Below are positions 34,074-47,700 of a stretch of 64,000 nucleotides of DNA, in pieces. This DNA comes from Perca fluviatilis (taxonomy: Eukaryota; Chordata; Actinopteri; Perciformes; Percidae): NCBI RefSeq assembly GCF_010015445.1, contig NC_053126.1:17754169-17818168 (forward strand), read 5' to 3'. Under the pieces are notes generated by a model. That model had not been told where the DNA came from. It ran no database searches and saw only the letters and a list, made by a program, of their open reading frames with translations. A program made the translations under genes and the position numbers. Positions within the stretch are counted from its first letter, which is position 1; every line of letters begins with the position of its first letter.

Positions 34074-37000
34074 AGGTCATGTTGAAGAGGAAGGAGTCCA
34101 AAAGGGGCATCGTGTGATGGACTGAGGAGCGATTGGATGGTGAAGTGGAAGTGTTTTAGGATTGAGACCGGTGGAGCGCAGAAGAAAGTGATACAGTAGA
34201 AGTGGATCTAAAGTTGAAGAGCAAAGCAGTGTTCACAGAGGACCACTTGTGACTTTTGAGGCTCGGTAGCACCACTGCAGTGACATTGGACTAGAAGGAA
34301 AAAAAAAGACCTCATTCACTTCTTTGAAGTGTAAGGTAGTATGGTTAAGTTTATTAGATAAATGCAGCTAAAAGTGCTACTAAAGCTTAATATTTTTGAT
34401 ATGATGTATCAGAGGATGTCCTTTCTAAAGTAACCACACTTGTCATTTTTATGTATTGATACCAGATGTGTACAGTTTGTGTTAAAATATAACTAAATTT
34501 TATACATATTTAAGTATTTAAAATGCTCATTTTCAATCAATTTCCGCCCCTGTTGAAGACGATCAAAATCCTTTTTTAGTTTTTTTTCCATTGTACGAGC
34601 CCTCTGGACTCTGTTTGTGCTCTTCTTTGTGCGTTTAACACTTCACTTACCAGTACTTTATTTTGTGGCATTCAGTCAGGCTGCACTTTCATTGTATTAT
34701 ATACCACTGACTATGTCTCACTGTAGGCTGCAACATGAATTTCTATGAGTGACCAGATCAATGGAAACCCTGTTCAGTGTGCTGCAATCCAGCACAACAG
34801 CCCAATGTTTTAGAAAAGTACTAAGAAGATAATGGCCATTGTTGACACTGCTGGAGAGAAGTTATGGCCTTTTTTTAGGCTCAAACTTTGTGGTGGTGTT
34901 GTAATATTGATATAAGAAACACAAAGTTATTTATTATAGGGCTGTTTTATTGGGTTGCATTACTGCATGTTGTACAGGGAGTTTTATTTTTCTGGTAATT
35001 TGGTGTATACTGCATGTAAATGTAGCCGCTGGCTGTGTTTATGTCTTCTGCTGCATTGTTTTTACTCAACCCAGTTGAAGTTTTAAGAAGATGCCTGACA
35101 AAATAACACAGTAGATGCAATAATACTGTAAAAAAAAAAGAAGAAAAAAGATACGATTGGAAAGCTAAGGTGAATATCTATGCAAGTTGGTTCCCCAAAT
35201 CCAAAAACTACATTGGGCATTAATATTAATTAACACAGTAAATAACTTTGAAAAATGTTTAGAGCAATTAGAAACAGTCAGGCTATTAAAAGCGTTTGTT
35301 AAGATGGTACTTAAGTCAATTCATCAGGCTGAAATTTCAGTTGGGTAGAGGCTAACAAGCTTTTCTTTTTTACCATTCTGATGATGAATTCTGATTGTGG
35401 ATGAGTAATTCGACCTTTATGAACATTTGGAAAACAGTTATTCTTGGAGGCCAGTTGGCGGATTTTCTTTTTAATTATTTTAGTTTAACACTGAATGACA
35501 TGGTTTGGGGTTCAGTTTCTAAAGTCAAGTACTGCCTTCAGCTTTCGAGGTTGTTTTTCATGAAACAGAAGTGTTCCCATCTGTAGACTTGCACATTCAG
35601 GGTCAAGCCTGCAGTGCAGAGGCTCCTTGGACCTGTTCAACGGAGATCGTATCACAGCATTTGAATGAGAAGGCCAGCGAATGTCATTAGGATACTATCA
35701 AATGTTGATAATTTTTGTGCAATGAAGGTCACATAAAGGCATGTTTAAGTGCTCTACCATTTGACAGACTGTGGAGAGGCAGGCTAACAGACACTGAAAT
35801 GTTGCGTTTACTTTTAAGTTATTTTTTTTCTCCAGCTTCGAGGTTCGTACTTGTTCCTTTCTGTGAACCCCAAGACTTACAGTACCATCTCAAACTTGTA
35901 ATCTCTTCTTAGTTGATCTATCAGTTAGGAAGGGGCTGCTCTCTAATCTGTAGCCTTCTCTAGCTTACCACAGCTACATCTTGTGCCTGGCAGGAATTAA
36001 TTGTTTAGTGCAAATGATCTACTTTTGATAGATCACGTTACGCCAAAGAGAAAACAAAGTAGATGGTAGGTACTAGGCATGCTCTTGATATTCCCCTTCG
36101 TTTTGTGACAGCACTTATTATCCGGTATCCTTGTTATTAATTCTTTTATATTAAAACATTGAAGCTCTTGTATGGAAGACCAGAATGTTCTTTGCAATAG
36201 ACACGGTGTGTATGATTGCAGTTTTCTGATGTGTCTTGTCATGAACATCAGCTTTGAAAGCAGCACATTCATATGGAACACTTCATGAAGTTTGCAGGAC
36301 ATTTAGACCTTTTATTATTATTGCAACACAGAAATGCCAATTTGTGTTTCCTGTCCCCTCTGTTTGGCAGTGTGAATGAAATCTTTGCACTGGAATAGCA
36401 CAAACTAGGATGAAACCACTAGTCATGCTGGGGAAGCATCACAACATTAAGATTCAAGGCCACTAGGTTGTTGTTCTTTTCTGTACCTCTCCATTGTGCT
36501 GAAGTCCATGTTTTTATATATATATATATATATATATATAATTGTAATATAATAAAAGCCCTTTTGTTATGAAATAATAGGCACAAGGGCAAGTGGACCT
36601 TGAAACCAGAGTGCTGTATTGTTTGTGTCGTTGCATAGAAACCCAGTGTAAGGAAGATCTCCTTTTTTGAAATGCTGTTTGCCTTTTTTTTTTTATTTAT
36701 AACTTAAATCAGTTTAACTTCCAATATATTTACTGCATTTGCCTCTAATGGTCCTTTTGTCTGTTAAATTATACATGTTTGAGTACATGATCAAGTTAAA
36801 TACTATAAGTATTATCTTGATTTCCATCGTTTATTTCTTTTGAAATATAAAGTATGAAATATGTTATGCTTCTTACCGTGAAAGCCCTTAAAGTAAACTT
36901 CCCTAATTAAAGATCAGTGAAATGTATATAATAAACATCTCAGTGCCTTTATTACTATGCTAATGATGTCTGTGTGATCTTTAGACAAATGTGGGGACAT

Positions 37001-37220
37001 AAATACCAGGGATTAGCTTTATATTTTTGTTAAGACTTTTATTTTATTTTGTCTCACTTGTTTAATGTGTTTCACTGTTCCACCTTTTCTATGTAAATAT
37101 GTACAACTTAAATGTGTCATCAACCAGCAGCCCAGTCAGCACATCCAGTGTTTCTTTTCACTAACTAGCATGGTTACTATTTAAAGGTACCTGGACAATA
37201 AATACATGCAATAAACCAGC
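34074..37220 (+). terminator. axin1: axin1 3' UTR and candidate polyadenylation signals
   Basis: No open frame of note follows the TGA. AATAAA signals occur at 36551-36556, 36930-36935, 37197-37202 and 37210-37215. The last two are paired and followed by TG-rich sequence. A 2.5- to 3.1-kb 3' UTR is inferred; the true end could be nearer or use a variant signal. An AT run lies at 36515-36541. Confidence 0.45.
36515..36541. repeat. (TA)n microsatellite
   Basis: About 13 TA copies immediately before the first candidate AATAAA of axin1. Confidence 0.9.
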
Positions 37221-37360
37221 GCTTGAGTTCTGAGTACTGACCTATTGACTCAAACTTCATTGTCATTTGCTGCATGCTATCATATATCAGCATGTTGGTG
37301 GATGACCTGCCTTTGTATATGTAATGTATTACAACACTAATCTTTCAACATTTCATAGTG

Positions 37361-37381
37361 AACACACACACACACACACAC
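37361..37381. repeat. (CA)n microsatellite
   Basis: About 10 CA copies. Confidence 0.9.
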
Positions 37382-40300
37382 TTGTATATCGTAATTTAAA
37401 GTACATGTTGAAATCATGAAATGCTACTTAGAATGTTTATAGCATGACTGCAATGTTACGTCACAGACTGAAGAGGGCACTCTAAGTTAAGTGGTTCATA
37501 TTTTGCATCCTGTGTCATCTCACAGGGATTCTTCCACCAAAACTGTTCAGACAAGCATATCGGATGATATACAGAGGATGAATCCACGTGTATTTCTGAA
37601 TGTAAAAACAAGAGCTGAAAAGCTTTTCCTCCGCATATGACGCAAACTGTTTCAATTTGAAATCCTTAACAACCAGCATAGAATTAACACTACAAACACT
37701 GCTCTCTCTTTTTTTAGGCAGTTTACATATTGATTTATAAATTGGATGAATAATCATAATCAATTTCCTGCAGATTACTAGTAATTGTGCTGCTTTTACC
37801 TTGACTCATACAAGCTAATCAACACTTCAGGGAGAGCTGTTTAAATGAACAGGATGTTTAAGGCTGATGCTTCCATGTTGTGTCAGTTGTGCTCTTTCAT
37901 ATTCATGCCAGTGGAGCTTTCAGTCCACAGGCTCACATTGGAATCATAATTGATTAACCGGCTCAGATTAGAAAACAGAAAACAACCTCCTTGTGGTAAT
38001 CAGCACATGGTTTAGTGCACCTTGTGGAGATAAATAAAAAAAAAATAACCATTAAGATACGTTTTTTCATGCTACAATAAACTCTTTGTGCACAGCTGCA
38101 GCACGTGTAGTGAACACGGACCTACAGCTGTGCTACAGTTGTTTTGAAGCAGTTCTTTCATACCTGTCAAAGGCACTGTTTGACTTCATCCTGCTACCTG
38201 TTGTTTCTTAATGTTACTATTATTGAGATCTCTCTGCAACATGCTGACCTGCCCTTACCCACCATTCATTATCACCTTGTCCTTTAAGTTACAGAGGCGT
38301 GAGTTTGTAACCTCAATCCAGTGAAGATTCAGGATATAAAGGAAATGTGTCTGCAATTGATATACTGGTTTATACATTATAACAAACAAGAGGCTGATCC
38401 AGTGACATACACAGAAATGAAGCTCAGCGTAAATTCCTTCAGGAAGACGTCTATTAACTTCAATGACCGCTTGTCTTCCTAAAACTATTCAGCCGTTTAG
38501 AGGCGTTCACTTTTCAGTAACCCAACCAGAATTGGCCACGAAATTCATGATCCAATCACAGCATGACATCCTGCTTTAAATGTCTTTTCTCTGTTGCCGT
38601 CAGCTGTCTTTTCAGGCAAACGTGCAACCCTCCTCCTCCCCTTCCACCTCCGGTCATCGTCAACCACGGCTTCCTGGGTTCCCTTCCGGCAGACCACTCC
38701 TTCATTTGGTCTCCGGGTTCCTTCTCCATAATCACCAGTGTCTAGGCTCCATCGGGGGAATATGTCTTGGCTTCTCTACCCCTTTAAAATTAATTTATAA
38801 CGATTGAGTCAAATCTCCAAAGACTCTGTACATTTCATATTATGCATATGTACGATAAATCTTTGAATATCTGCAACGAAGTCTATCCTGATTAAAACGT
38901 AGGTCAGTTTAACTGTTGTATTAAAAGCTGAAAGTGTTATATTCAAGATATCAAGATAAACTCACCATTAAATCACCCACTGAAGCTACACACAATTATG
39001 ATGATTATAGTGATTTTAGATCTATAGTCCTCTAACAGCATTGTCAAATTGCACATACAGTAAACATGCAACGGCAAAAAAACTGAACCGTGTTGGATTG
39101 ATTTCTTTCATGACTGTGAAATGTGAAATGAAATGAAATGTGTTGTCAAAAGACGGTGAAGCAAACAGAAAATGTCAGTTATTGATTCTCACTGAGCGCA
39201 CTAAAGTATTAACTCTCATGGCCAATTATTGCCTCAACAAACACAGATTATCCAAACAATCCTACGCTGCATGAGATAGAGGCAACTGGAGTGACTTAAT
39301 TGTAATGGTTTTCAGTCTCTCTTTTCATCTCTGTCTCAGATTTATGTATCTTTGGTAATGTGACTATTTGAGTCAAACCCGATGGTCAAATCATGCACCT
39401 CTCACTGCAGCATGATTCTTCAAATATTATAGTCAAAAGTTTTCATATGATTAAAGGAAGTGCTGATGCTTATAAGAAATCACTGAACACAAAAATGACC
39501 ATTGATAATATGAAGAAAACCATTGTCCTTCATATTATGACTCAGTGGACATATGATTATTAAAACCTATAGAGAACATCAATGCAGCGTTTGTAACTCC
39601 ACTAGTGGCTACTGTCTTAAATGTAGCCAAATGTTACCAAACATAGAACTCTTATTTCCCTTGGTACCTTGGAGGTACAACTGTTTCTCAAATTGTAAAA
39701 TGTGAATAGCTCAATGAATTCTTCTTCTTTGATCCAGTCTTCACATCTTTAGTAGATGTTTGTGTCTGTGTGGCATCAATGTGATTTCAGACCGTGAAGC
39801 AGCATCTACAAAACCTACCAAATAAACAAATACATACTGTACATGAACTGATATCAAACCTTCATTTTTTTTCAGCAAAACTGTCCACAAACTGCAACAT
39901 GACTATACGCTTACCAATCTCTAAGATTAATTAAAGCACCATTTCCAGAGCAACCACAACATCGGCACACACTCTGTCAATGTTGTCAGTTACGTAAGTA
40001 TAAATTTCCTGCAATCACCTTCAACCTAACAGGCTTAATTTCCGCAGCTACATCACAAAAGGCATTCACATTCACAAAAAGAATACCCACTCTGACCCCA
40101 CTTTTAGTCATCTAAGTGCAAAATGTGTGTTTCAGTAAAAGCTTTGTTCCCTCAGCGGTAGTACATCTATCTTAACTCTGATAATGGAGATGATGTCTGT
40201 GCGGCTCATTGCGTCATTTTATGTTATCTGCTGTTTAATCTATGGAAAGCCAAAGAGGCCGTAAACACAGAATTAATTACGTCGAGCTCACAAATCATCG

Positions 40301-40559
40301 TCAAACTAATTTTGAACCTGAATTTACCTTTGCGATGATCACAAGAAATGTAGGTTACATCTAGATCAAAACATTGTTATTTCATAATCACAAGAATAAA
40401 ACTGTACCTGTGCCTGTACATAACAATGGGTTTTATGTTGTTTTATTGTACTAGCAACAGTGTTATTTTTTCTTTTCTTCCTGGTTGTAGCTTACTTAAT
40501 CTATGCGAGATGGTTAGACACCAAGACCCTGACTTGTTTCCATCTTAGATCGCCAGCAG

Positions 40560-40625
40560 TAAGTAAGTCAAATGTATTGACTGACATAGTACTTCACAAT
40601 AAAAGACAAAAGAAAGAAATAAGTT
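40560..40625 (-). mobile_element. Possible L2-type LINE tail
   Basis: The complement reads TTGTGAAGTACTATGTCAGT then CAATACATTTGACTTACTTAC, parallel in layout to the better tail at 16780-16843 (TTGTGAAGCACTTTGTGA ... TTACTTAC). Only the last 60 bases are discernible. Confidence 0.4.
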
Positions 40626-41944
40626 AGAGACAAAATACAGAAATATCTTCAAATGACCCACTGATGCATTGAGGTTATACTACTATTGACTATTGTCAAT
40701 TGACTTCTAGACATCGGAGAGGAACAACAGGTTGCTCATAAAGAGGGAAAAAGGTTAAGTATAAAATTAAATAATGTAGTGATTGCTCTTAATGTTTTGT
40801 GAACTGCAATAGCGTTTCAGAAAATGTGCTTAAGCAATTGAAAAACACTTAAACTAAAAGAAGGTTTAACATTTATTCCACTCCAGTCTCTACTGGCCTG
40901 TGGACACATTGATGTCAATGTGTGAGAGAAATGAACATGTGCTGTCTGAAAACATTAGTTAGTAGTTTCACACTAATGAGTAAAACTTGTTTATGGCGCA
41001 GCTTTGTATTCCTTGTGGATCAATTATTGCAGTGTTTTTTTTCTCAAGTCTTCCATTAAGGACTATAAGGCAGCCACATCTTATAATAGATGTCTTTATT
41101 GTAATGGCCCATCTTACAATTCTTCTGATGGACCTGTTATATCTCTCAGGTCATCCAGCACATCTGCAACCAAAGCTTTTGTATGAACTGTATTAATTTG
41201 TTTTTAACATCACAGGTTATTCATAATTGTCCTCTTTTTTTGACCTGCTGTGCAGACAGAAATCCAATATAAAAGAGGGACTTAGCTCAAAAGTGTGGGC
41301 ATCATTAAGTAATGCTAATTAAGTGGGCTTGTTTTACGACAACAACAGCTTAATTTATTAATTAGCGCATTCTTTGAAATTGCATCGTGGCCTCATGCAG
41401 CTCTGCTCTCACCTCCCAGAGATCTCTGCAGTCTCTATGGTATCTGCTCTGCTGTGCTCTGCTTGTTAATGCCATCTCTCACTCTTGCAGCAGAAAGCAG
41501 CAGTTAAAAGCAGATTGGTATTTCCTGTCTTTCTGGAACAGATAAATCCCATTGTTCTGACTTTTCCACATAGAGCTATTACATATTTGGCTTCTATGCT
41601 CTCACCTCGTCACTCCAAGCCCCCAGAAATCACACAGATTGATGCACCACCTATTACATAGAGTATTATTATCTTCTATTCGCCTCGTGACCATTCCGCA
41701 AGCAACCGTGGTGAACCGATAAATCTAAACCCAGGAATCCATCTGAAATGAAGCAGCAGGTCAAGAGATCGTTGTTATCTTATATAATATAGCATATTTA
41801 AACATTGCTTGGAGCAAACTATGAGATATGAAATGCTATGTACTGTTCATAAGCAGCAGATAGCCATCAGTGCATTGATATCTCTAATATAACTACACTG
41901 TGAACTTTTGCACATCCCCTGCTAATATATTTTTGCACATACTA

Positions 41945-42013
41945 AATAGATAGATAGATGAATAGATAGCTAGATAGCTAGATAGAAAGAAAGATAGATG
42001 AATAGATAGATAG
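41945..42013. repeat. Imperfect GATA/TAGA array
   Basis: GATA units interrupted by GAAT, GCTA and GAAA variants, about 17 units. Confidence 0.85.
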
Positions 42014-42859
42014 ACTCAGTTCACAGCATAAAATACTTTATTTAGTTATTTAAGTTTGTATAACATTCATTAGAACATTTATCCAAATGTTTTAACACAT
42101 TTTGATAAATATCTATTTAAATATATATTTATAATATATATTTATACATAAAATCTACAGGCGGTTACGTTTGAAAGTCAAAATGATGAAACAGAACAAA
42201 CAGAAAAATAATGTATACACATTAAGATGCAACGGGCAAAATCACAGAAAACAAACTGGAGGAAAATTGGTCAGTGCAAAGGAGAATGTTCTGTCTGGAA
42301 ATGAGTCTCTCAAGAGGAAAATTGCATCTTACATAATCAGAACCGAACACAGCTAAAACACATGTAAGCTTTTCTCTGTACAGCTCTAAAGTAGGACACA
42401 ACAGAGAGAGATACTGAAGAATATAAATACATAAAATACACACCTTTAAAATACATAACTCTTAATTGCTTACTGTAAGTGCACTCATTGATAAACATAT
42501 TAATTTAAGTATATCATATTTTACACCAAAGAGAAACATGCCATGACTACAATCATTGCAAAATACAAGTAAAGCAAGAAAATATGTCCAGTTTTCTAGT
42601 AGGGGTCCAAGAAGACTTGAGTCTTTTACCAAGAATTTTTAAATATTTATCAACTACTTATAAAGCTCTTACCAAATGTATTTTGACACCTGATTCTTAA
42701 ACTTTTTCTTACACCAGAATGTATTCCAATCAAAATTTATAGATTTTAAATGCTGGTACGAAATTGAAATATAACTGAATATCATGTTTGCACATACTTT
42801 TCTGAGAGTTTTTTTTTTTAACATACAGTATATCATTTAAATATACCAGTATTTAAACT

Positions 42860-43215
42860 TGTTGTTCTGTCTTCTCAAAGCTCTTATTCCTGCCCAAAGG
42901 ACCGAGGAGCGAGCATCGAGGAGGGATCACCGAAGGAGCCATGAGCAAGGATACACAAGAGCAGCCTTACCAGAAGCCATGCAGCTGAAGGAGTTGCTCC
43001 CAATTTATGAGACGCTTCAAAAGAAAGGACGTCTCATCTCTCTAAAACACATTTGCTCGTTGCCTCTCTCCTTCCATGCTTCCTCGGTGGGTGGGACTAA
43101 GACGCGAGGAAAGTGGCAAGTGGAGGAATTGAGGAGGCAATTTAAGGGTTGTGAGATGCAGCTTAACGCTTTCAAAACTAGTCCAAATCTGACTGTGAAG
43201 ATTGCATTTGCAGCT
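42860..43215. repeat. Probable dispersed repeat with an open frame
   Basis: The open frame 42859-43227 (122 codons) has no domain I know. Its wording, GGACCGAGGAGCGAGCATCG at the left and TTCCTCGGTGGGTGGGACTA at the right, is reminiscent of a fish interspersed repeat rather than an exon. No terminal repeats or duplications found. Confidence 0.35.
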
Positions 43216-43950
43216 GAGTTTATGTGAGGAAAAGACTACATAAGAACATATGAGCTACAGTCAAACATGGTGTTGGAAATACACCCAACATTCTGTGCTG
43301 CTCTTAAAGAGTGCTGGAATCATGTAGATTCTGAAATGCTTATGAAAATAGAAATAAACACCAAAGTGCAGGCTATGGTTAAGGCAAATGGTGGAAACAG
43401 AAAATACTGAGAATTTTTCACTTTTAACACAACTAACAAACCTTTCTGACTGTGTATATCTGTTAATGGAGCATTATCGGAGTAAGTACTTGACAAAAAT
43501 GATGAAACAAACACATTTTTGGTTGTGGACTCACCGTATACACATTAACACTATTTATCTGCGTAACTATGAAGAGTTCATTTGTTAAAAATGGATAAAA
43601 GCCATTCTAAAAAATGAATGAACCAACACTAGTTTGATTGATATTCCCTTGAGTGCACAATAAAAAAAAGTGATTTATGAAAAAATTGAGCTCTCTTATC
43701 AAAACAACCTGATACCAATTTGTAATGATATTTCCTGGATCGAACACAAAATAACATGATTTTGTAAAATAACTAAAAACGGAGATATCTGTTTTTGCAA
43801 ATGAATGCTTCATGTTTCATTTGAGCTCATCTCCTCTTTGCCGCCAAAACTGTGAATGTCATGATGAGAAGTTAACACATTTCTAGTAGCTGTAATGTCT
43901 TTCGCATAAGGCAATCTGCACTGAGCCTGTCAGCAAAGCTGAATCACTTG

Positions 43951-44713
43951 TCAAGTCTGCCGCTGAAATGGCAAATTCAGTGTCACTGTGGCTTCTCTTG
44001 GCTCTACAATCCGCCTGTTTATCATTTCACACTCATTCTGTCGTACGTTCTCCTCGTTCATCTGCGACACCTCAGTGGAGCCTGCTTCAAACCCGGGCAC
44101 AGTGTTGGCTACATGAACCACATGGACCTTATTTCTCCCATTTTTACTGAGGATGCAGCTGAACACTTTCTTGAAGCCTTTCCGAAAATGCTTGGACACC
44201 AGAGCGTACACGATGGGGTTGACACAAGAGTTGGCGTAGGCCATGCAGTGAGAGAGAAGCCTGAAGGCATAGGTGGTCTGATTGAAAGGAAAGTCTCCGT
44301 ACAGGTAGCACAAGATCACCACATGGTACGGCAGCCAGCAGATGCAGAAAAGCACAGTGACAATGATGATCATTTTGGTGACTTTGCGTTTGGCCCTCTT
44401 GGATTCGGACATGCCGTCCAGAGGGTCGACAGCCGTCCACAGATACTTGATGGTTCGAGTGTACGAGAGACTCACAATCAACACGGGGATGACGTAGCCG
44501 ACCAGGAAGGTGCACGTGTCCAGCACCTTCCTGTTCTGCTCCTCCCAGCCAGGGATGCACACTGTACTGTTGGCGTAATCGATGAGGTCGTAGTAGCTGA
44601 GATAAGGACCCGCAAAAACCAGAGAGAGACCCCAGATTATCACCATGGCAACCACTGCGTTACACGGGGTCCGTAGCTCTCTGGAGCGCAGCGGGTAACG
44701 AATGGCCAGATAC
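43951..44713 (-). CDS. galr2: galr2 coding exon 2 (ICL2 to C-terminus)
   Basis: 763 nt after acceptor TTTGTAG (minus strand). Encodes [18 protein letters not shown]4-TM7, helix 8 and the tail ending LNLPFQRQT. Confidence 0.94.
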
Positions 44714-47700
44714 CTACAAAGAGAACAAATAACACATTGACATTTGATCCAAACCACATGAACAAGATAATTAGTGAACTTACTGAGCCAGTGTGATAAT
44801 TATAGGCCGAAAGAGTGCAATTCGTCATAATTAAAGCGTCGTAATAAAGTCTAAGCTTGGGAACAGAAATCTGTATTTACAGAAAGAACATTTTAAATTT
44901 ATTACGCTATAAAGTAATACAGTTTATTAGTTCAGTAGCCATTGAATGATAGGTTTTTAGGCCGCGCTGGTGCAATCCATCATTTTTAGCACTTGTAAAT
45001 GTATTGAAAATTTTGAAATAAATACATTGGTTTATTAGATTGTTTGTTTTGTTTTACTTTACAACCTAATACAATGTCCTTTTTACATGCGTACATGCAA
45101 ACAAATTGTGATTGACTGAGATATTTTTCGAGGTGTCTACTCTCAGAAGTTAATTTGGGATAAATGAAGCTGTGACTAAATGTGGAAAGTTGAAATGTAC
45201 ATTTCAGTTGTGGATCGCATTCCAAACATACTAATCATTTCTTTCGTACCTCAGGGAAATATGGCATACTGGCTGTTACATCCACACAAAAATAATTGTA
45301 GGATTTTCAATAGGATCTGACCGTGCATGCATCGCTTGGTGAAACCATGACAATAGCACAGAACATGACTGTGCCTTGTGCTGTGCTTTTAATGTTGCTG
45401 AGAAGGTAGGCGATAAAGGAGCAAATCCCACCATACATCACGTGGTATAATGAAGAAAGACCCTGATGTTTTTATGGCACCGACCTCTTTTAATAATTTG
45501 ACACCACACTGCTTTTTGTGTATTATTGCTTAAGTTATTGCCTCATCGTCACCTGATTTGTTCCTCTTTGAACATGTAATGCTGCATTCACCATATTCAA
45601 CATGCTGCTTTATGAGCTTATGTTCTCTGAGGGACAAGGAGTATTTGAGGTATTGCAGCTTCCTTTCCCTGAGGCAGGGATTCTGAGTAAAGCTGCAAAT
45701 CCATGTCCTCAACATCTGCATTTACTGGACATGTCAGCATAGCTCTCAAGAGTTACAGGCCTCTCTGGTCTTTGAAAAGCCTCACTGAAATGAGGCCAAA
45801 GACACTTAGGGCCCTATTTTAACGATCTGAAACGCAAGTATCAAACGTGAAACGCAAGTAGCTTTGTGGGCAGATCTCGGGCGCTGTTGCTATTATACCG
45901 GTGGGATAAATGAGTCTTGCGCCCGACGCAAATCTAAAATGGGTTGGTCTGAAGTTGTAATTGTAATTGTAATTGTAATTTATTTATTTGAACAGGGACA
46001 GTGCACAAAGAACATTAATAGATGTCTTGTGCCAGGTTGTAGCAAATTGCTAATTTCCGCCCGTAGTCCCTGGGCAGGTAGATGGCGCATTAAAATACAA
46101 AGTATTTACAGTACATTACATATAATACAGATATATAAAGTCATAAAGATCTAAAATCATTATTGTTCCCTTATCCCACCCCAAACACAGACATTAATGT
46201 TACACATCAATTTACCGGTGAGAGCAAGTCTGATTAGTTAACAACCAATGCTTAGCCAAGCGTGAGAATGAGTGGAAGTTAGTGCATGAAATTAGCTCTG
46301 TAGGAAGAGTATTCCACTGATTTATAGCCACAATGGAGAATGATGTCCTCCCAAATGCGGTTTTGCATTGTAGAAGACTACATTCACCCCTTGTGGCTGA
46401 TCTAGTTACCCGCGTTGTTTTTCCAGAGCAAAGTGTAACAAATTGTTTCAGAGGAGGAGCAGAAACATTATGAATTATTTTAAAAATAAGGCAAACATTT
46501 GAGTGAAACATTTTCAAGATTTAGCATGCCATATTTAGTGAGAATATGACAATGAAGGTAGTGACGAGGCTTTTTGTCATGAATCTTAAGGGCACTTTTA
46601 TATAATGATTCAAGTATCATTTTGGCTGTTTTACATGCCTGAGACCAACTTGAAATACAATATAAAAAATGTGGAATAATCATTGCGTGGAGGTACATAC
46701 TAGATGCCTCAACAGTAAGGGAATTTCTTATGTTTCTATAATTAGATAGATTAAATTTCAGTGTGTTGCCCAGCTTTTTGAGATGTTTTTTAAAGCTGAG
46801 CGTTGAATCAAGGGTAACCCTCAGATATTTAAATTGGTCCACATTTTTTAATATTTGCCAATATACAAAGATGTCAGGACACTCACTAAGTTTGCGCCTG
46901 TTTGTAAAAAACATTGTAGCAGACTTAGTAGCTAGGTGTGGTTTGGTCGTAACGTGAAAATAACCAGAGCCTGTCTATGCAGAGCCTGTTCACTCCCTAC
47001 CTCACTCCCTATTAGCCCCATTGTACCAACCCGGAATTTTCCAGAGAGTGGAAGTTCTCCCCTTATTAGACATTCTCTAAAATAACCAATCAGAGCGTCA
47101 TCTCACATTCCCTTTAAGAGCAGGCGCACTTCTTCCATGGCGGATTGCTATTATAACGGCGGATTTGCCTGGCGCACGCCAGTGGGAGCTGTCCGAGATG
47201 CGGCAAAGTAATAAATACCCGTCTTGGCCGGGTGGCGATGTTGCTGCGGCCTCTCGGGCGCATCTTCCCAAGTCTGGAGAGGATTGCTGCAGCCATGGAG
47301 CGTGGGCCTCCAAACGCACCACCTGCACCTGATGTGCCTCTTCCTCCTCCCCCCACTCCATCTCCGTCCACACGCTCCACCAGGAGCGCATCGAGTGTCC
47401 AATCCCACCGTAGTTCAACATCACATCTCCTCCTCTAATATTTCCTCATTTATGTCATCAACACATCCATGATTCATGGAAATGTTGTGTAAAACACAAC
47501 AAGCCACAAAGAATGCTGCGACTTTTTGAGGACTGTACTGTAAAGTGCCTCCTGATCTATCCAAACACCTAAAGCGCATTTTCAGTAATATTTTTCTTTT
47601 TCACGCTACATTATGGCCAAGCATGCACCCCTAAAATAGCATCTGAATAACGCACTACTGACTTTAGACTAGCGCCACTGACTTTAGACCAGGTTTTTCC

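Larger units (their letters stand above)
37221..43950. other. Intergenic region between axin1 and galr2 (tail to tail)
   Basis: No gene recognised. It contains a short CA run (37361-37381), a repeat-like CT-rich piece (38560-38800), a possible LINE tail in minus orientation (40560-40620), an imperfect GATA array (41945-42013), a TIR-less repeat-like segment (42860-43215), and a stretch at 41290-41660 that may be a conserved non-coding element. Confidence 0.45.

Noticed and set aside
38563..38807. Pro/Ser-rich frame near 38.6 kb, first thought an exon
   Set aside because: CT-rich composition and wording like an interspersed repeat; no matching splice partner.
41945..42013. GATA array considered as a CRISPR-like or satellite array
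   Set aside because: Four-base units without spacers; a plain degenerate microsatellite.
42171..42443. Lys/Asn-rich frame near 42.2 kb
   Set aside because: Low-complexity AT-rich sequence without splice sites or family match.
43948..44676. 242-codon plus-strand open frame over galr2 exon 2
   Set aside because: It is the antisense shadow of the receptor exon; GPCR motifs are all on the minus strand.
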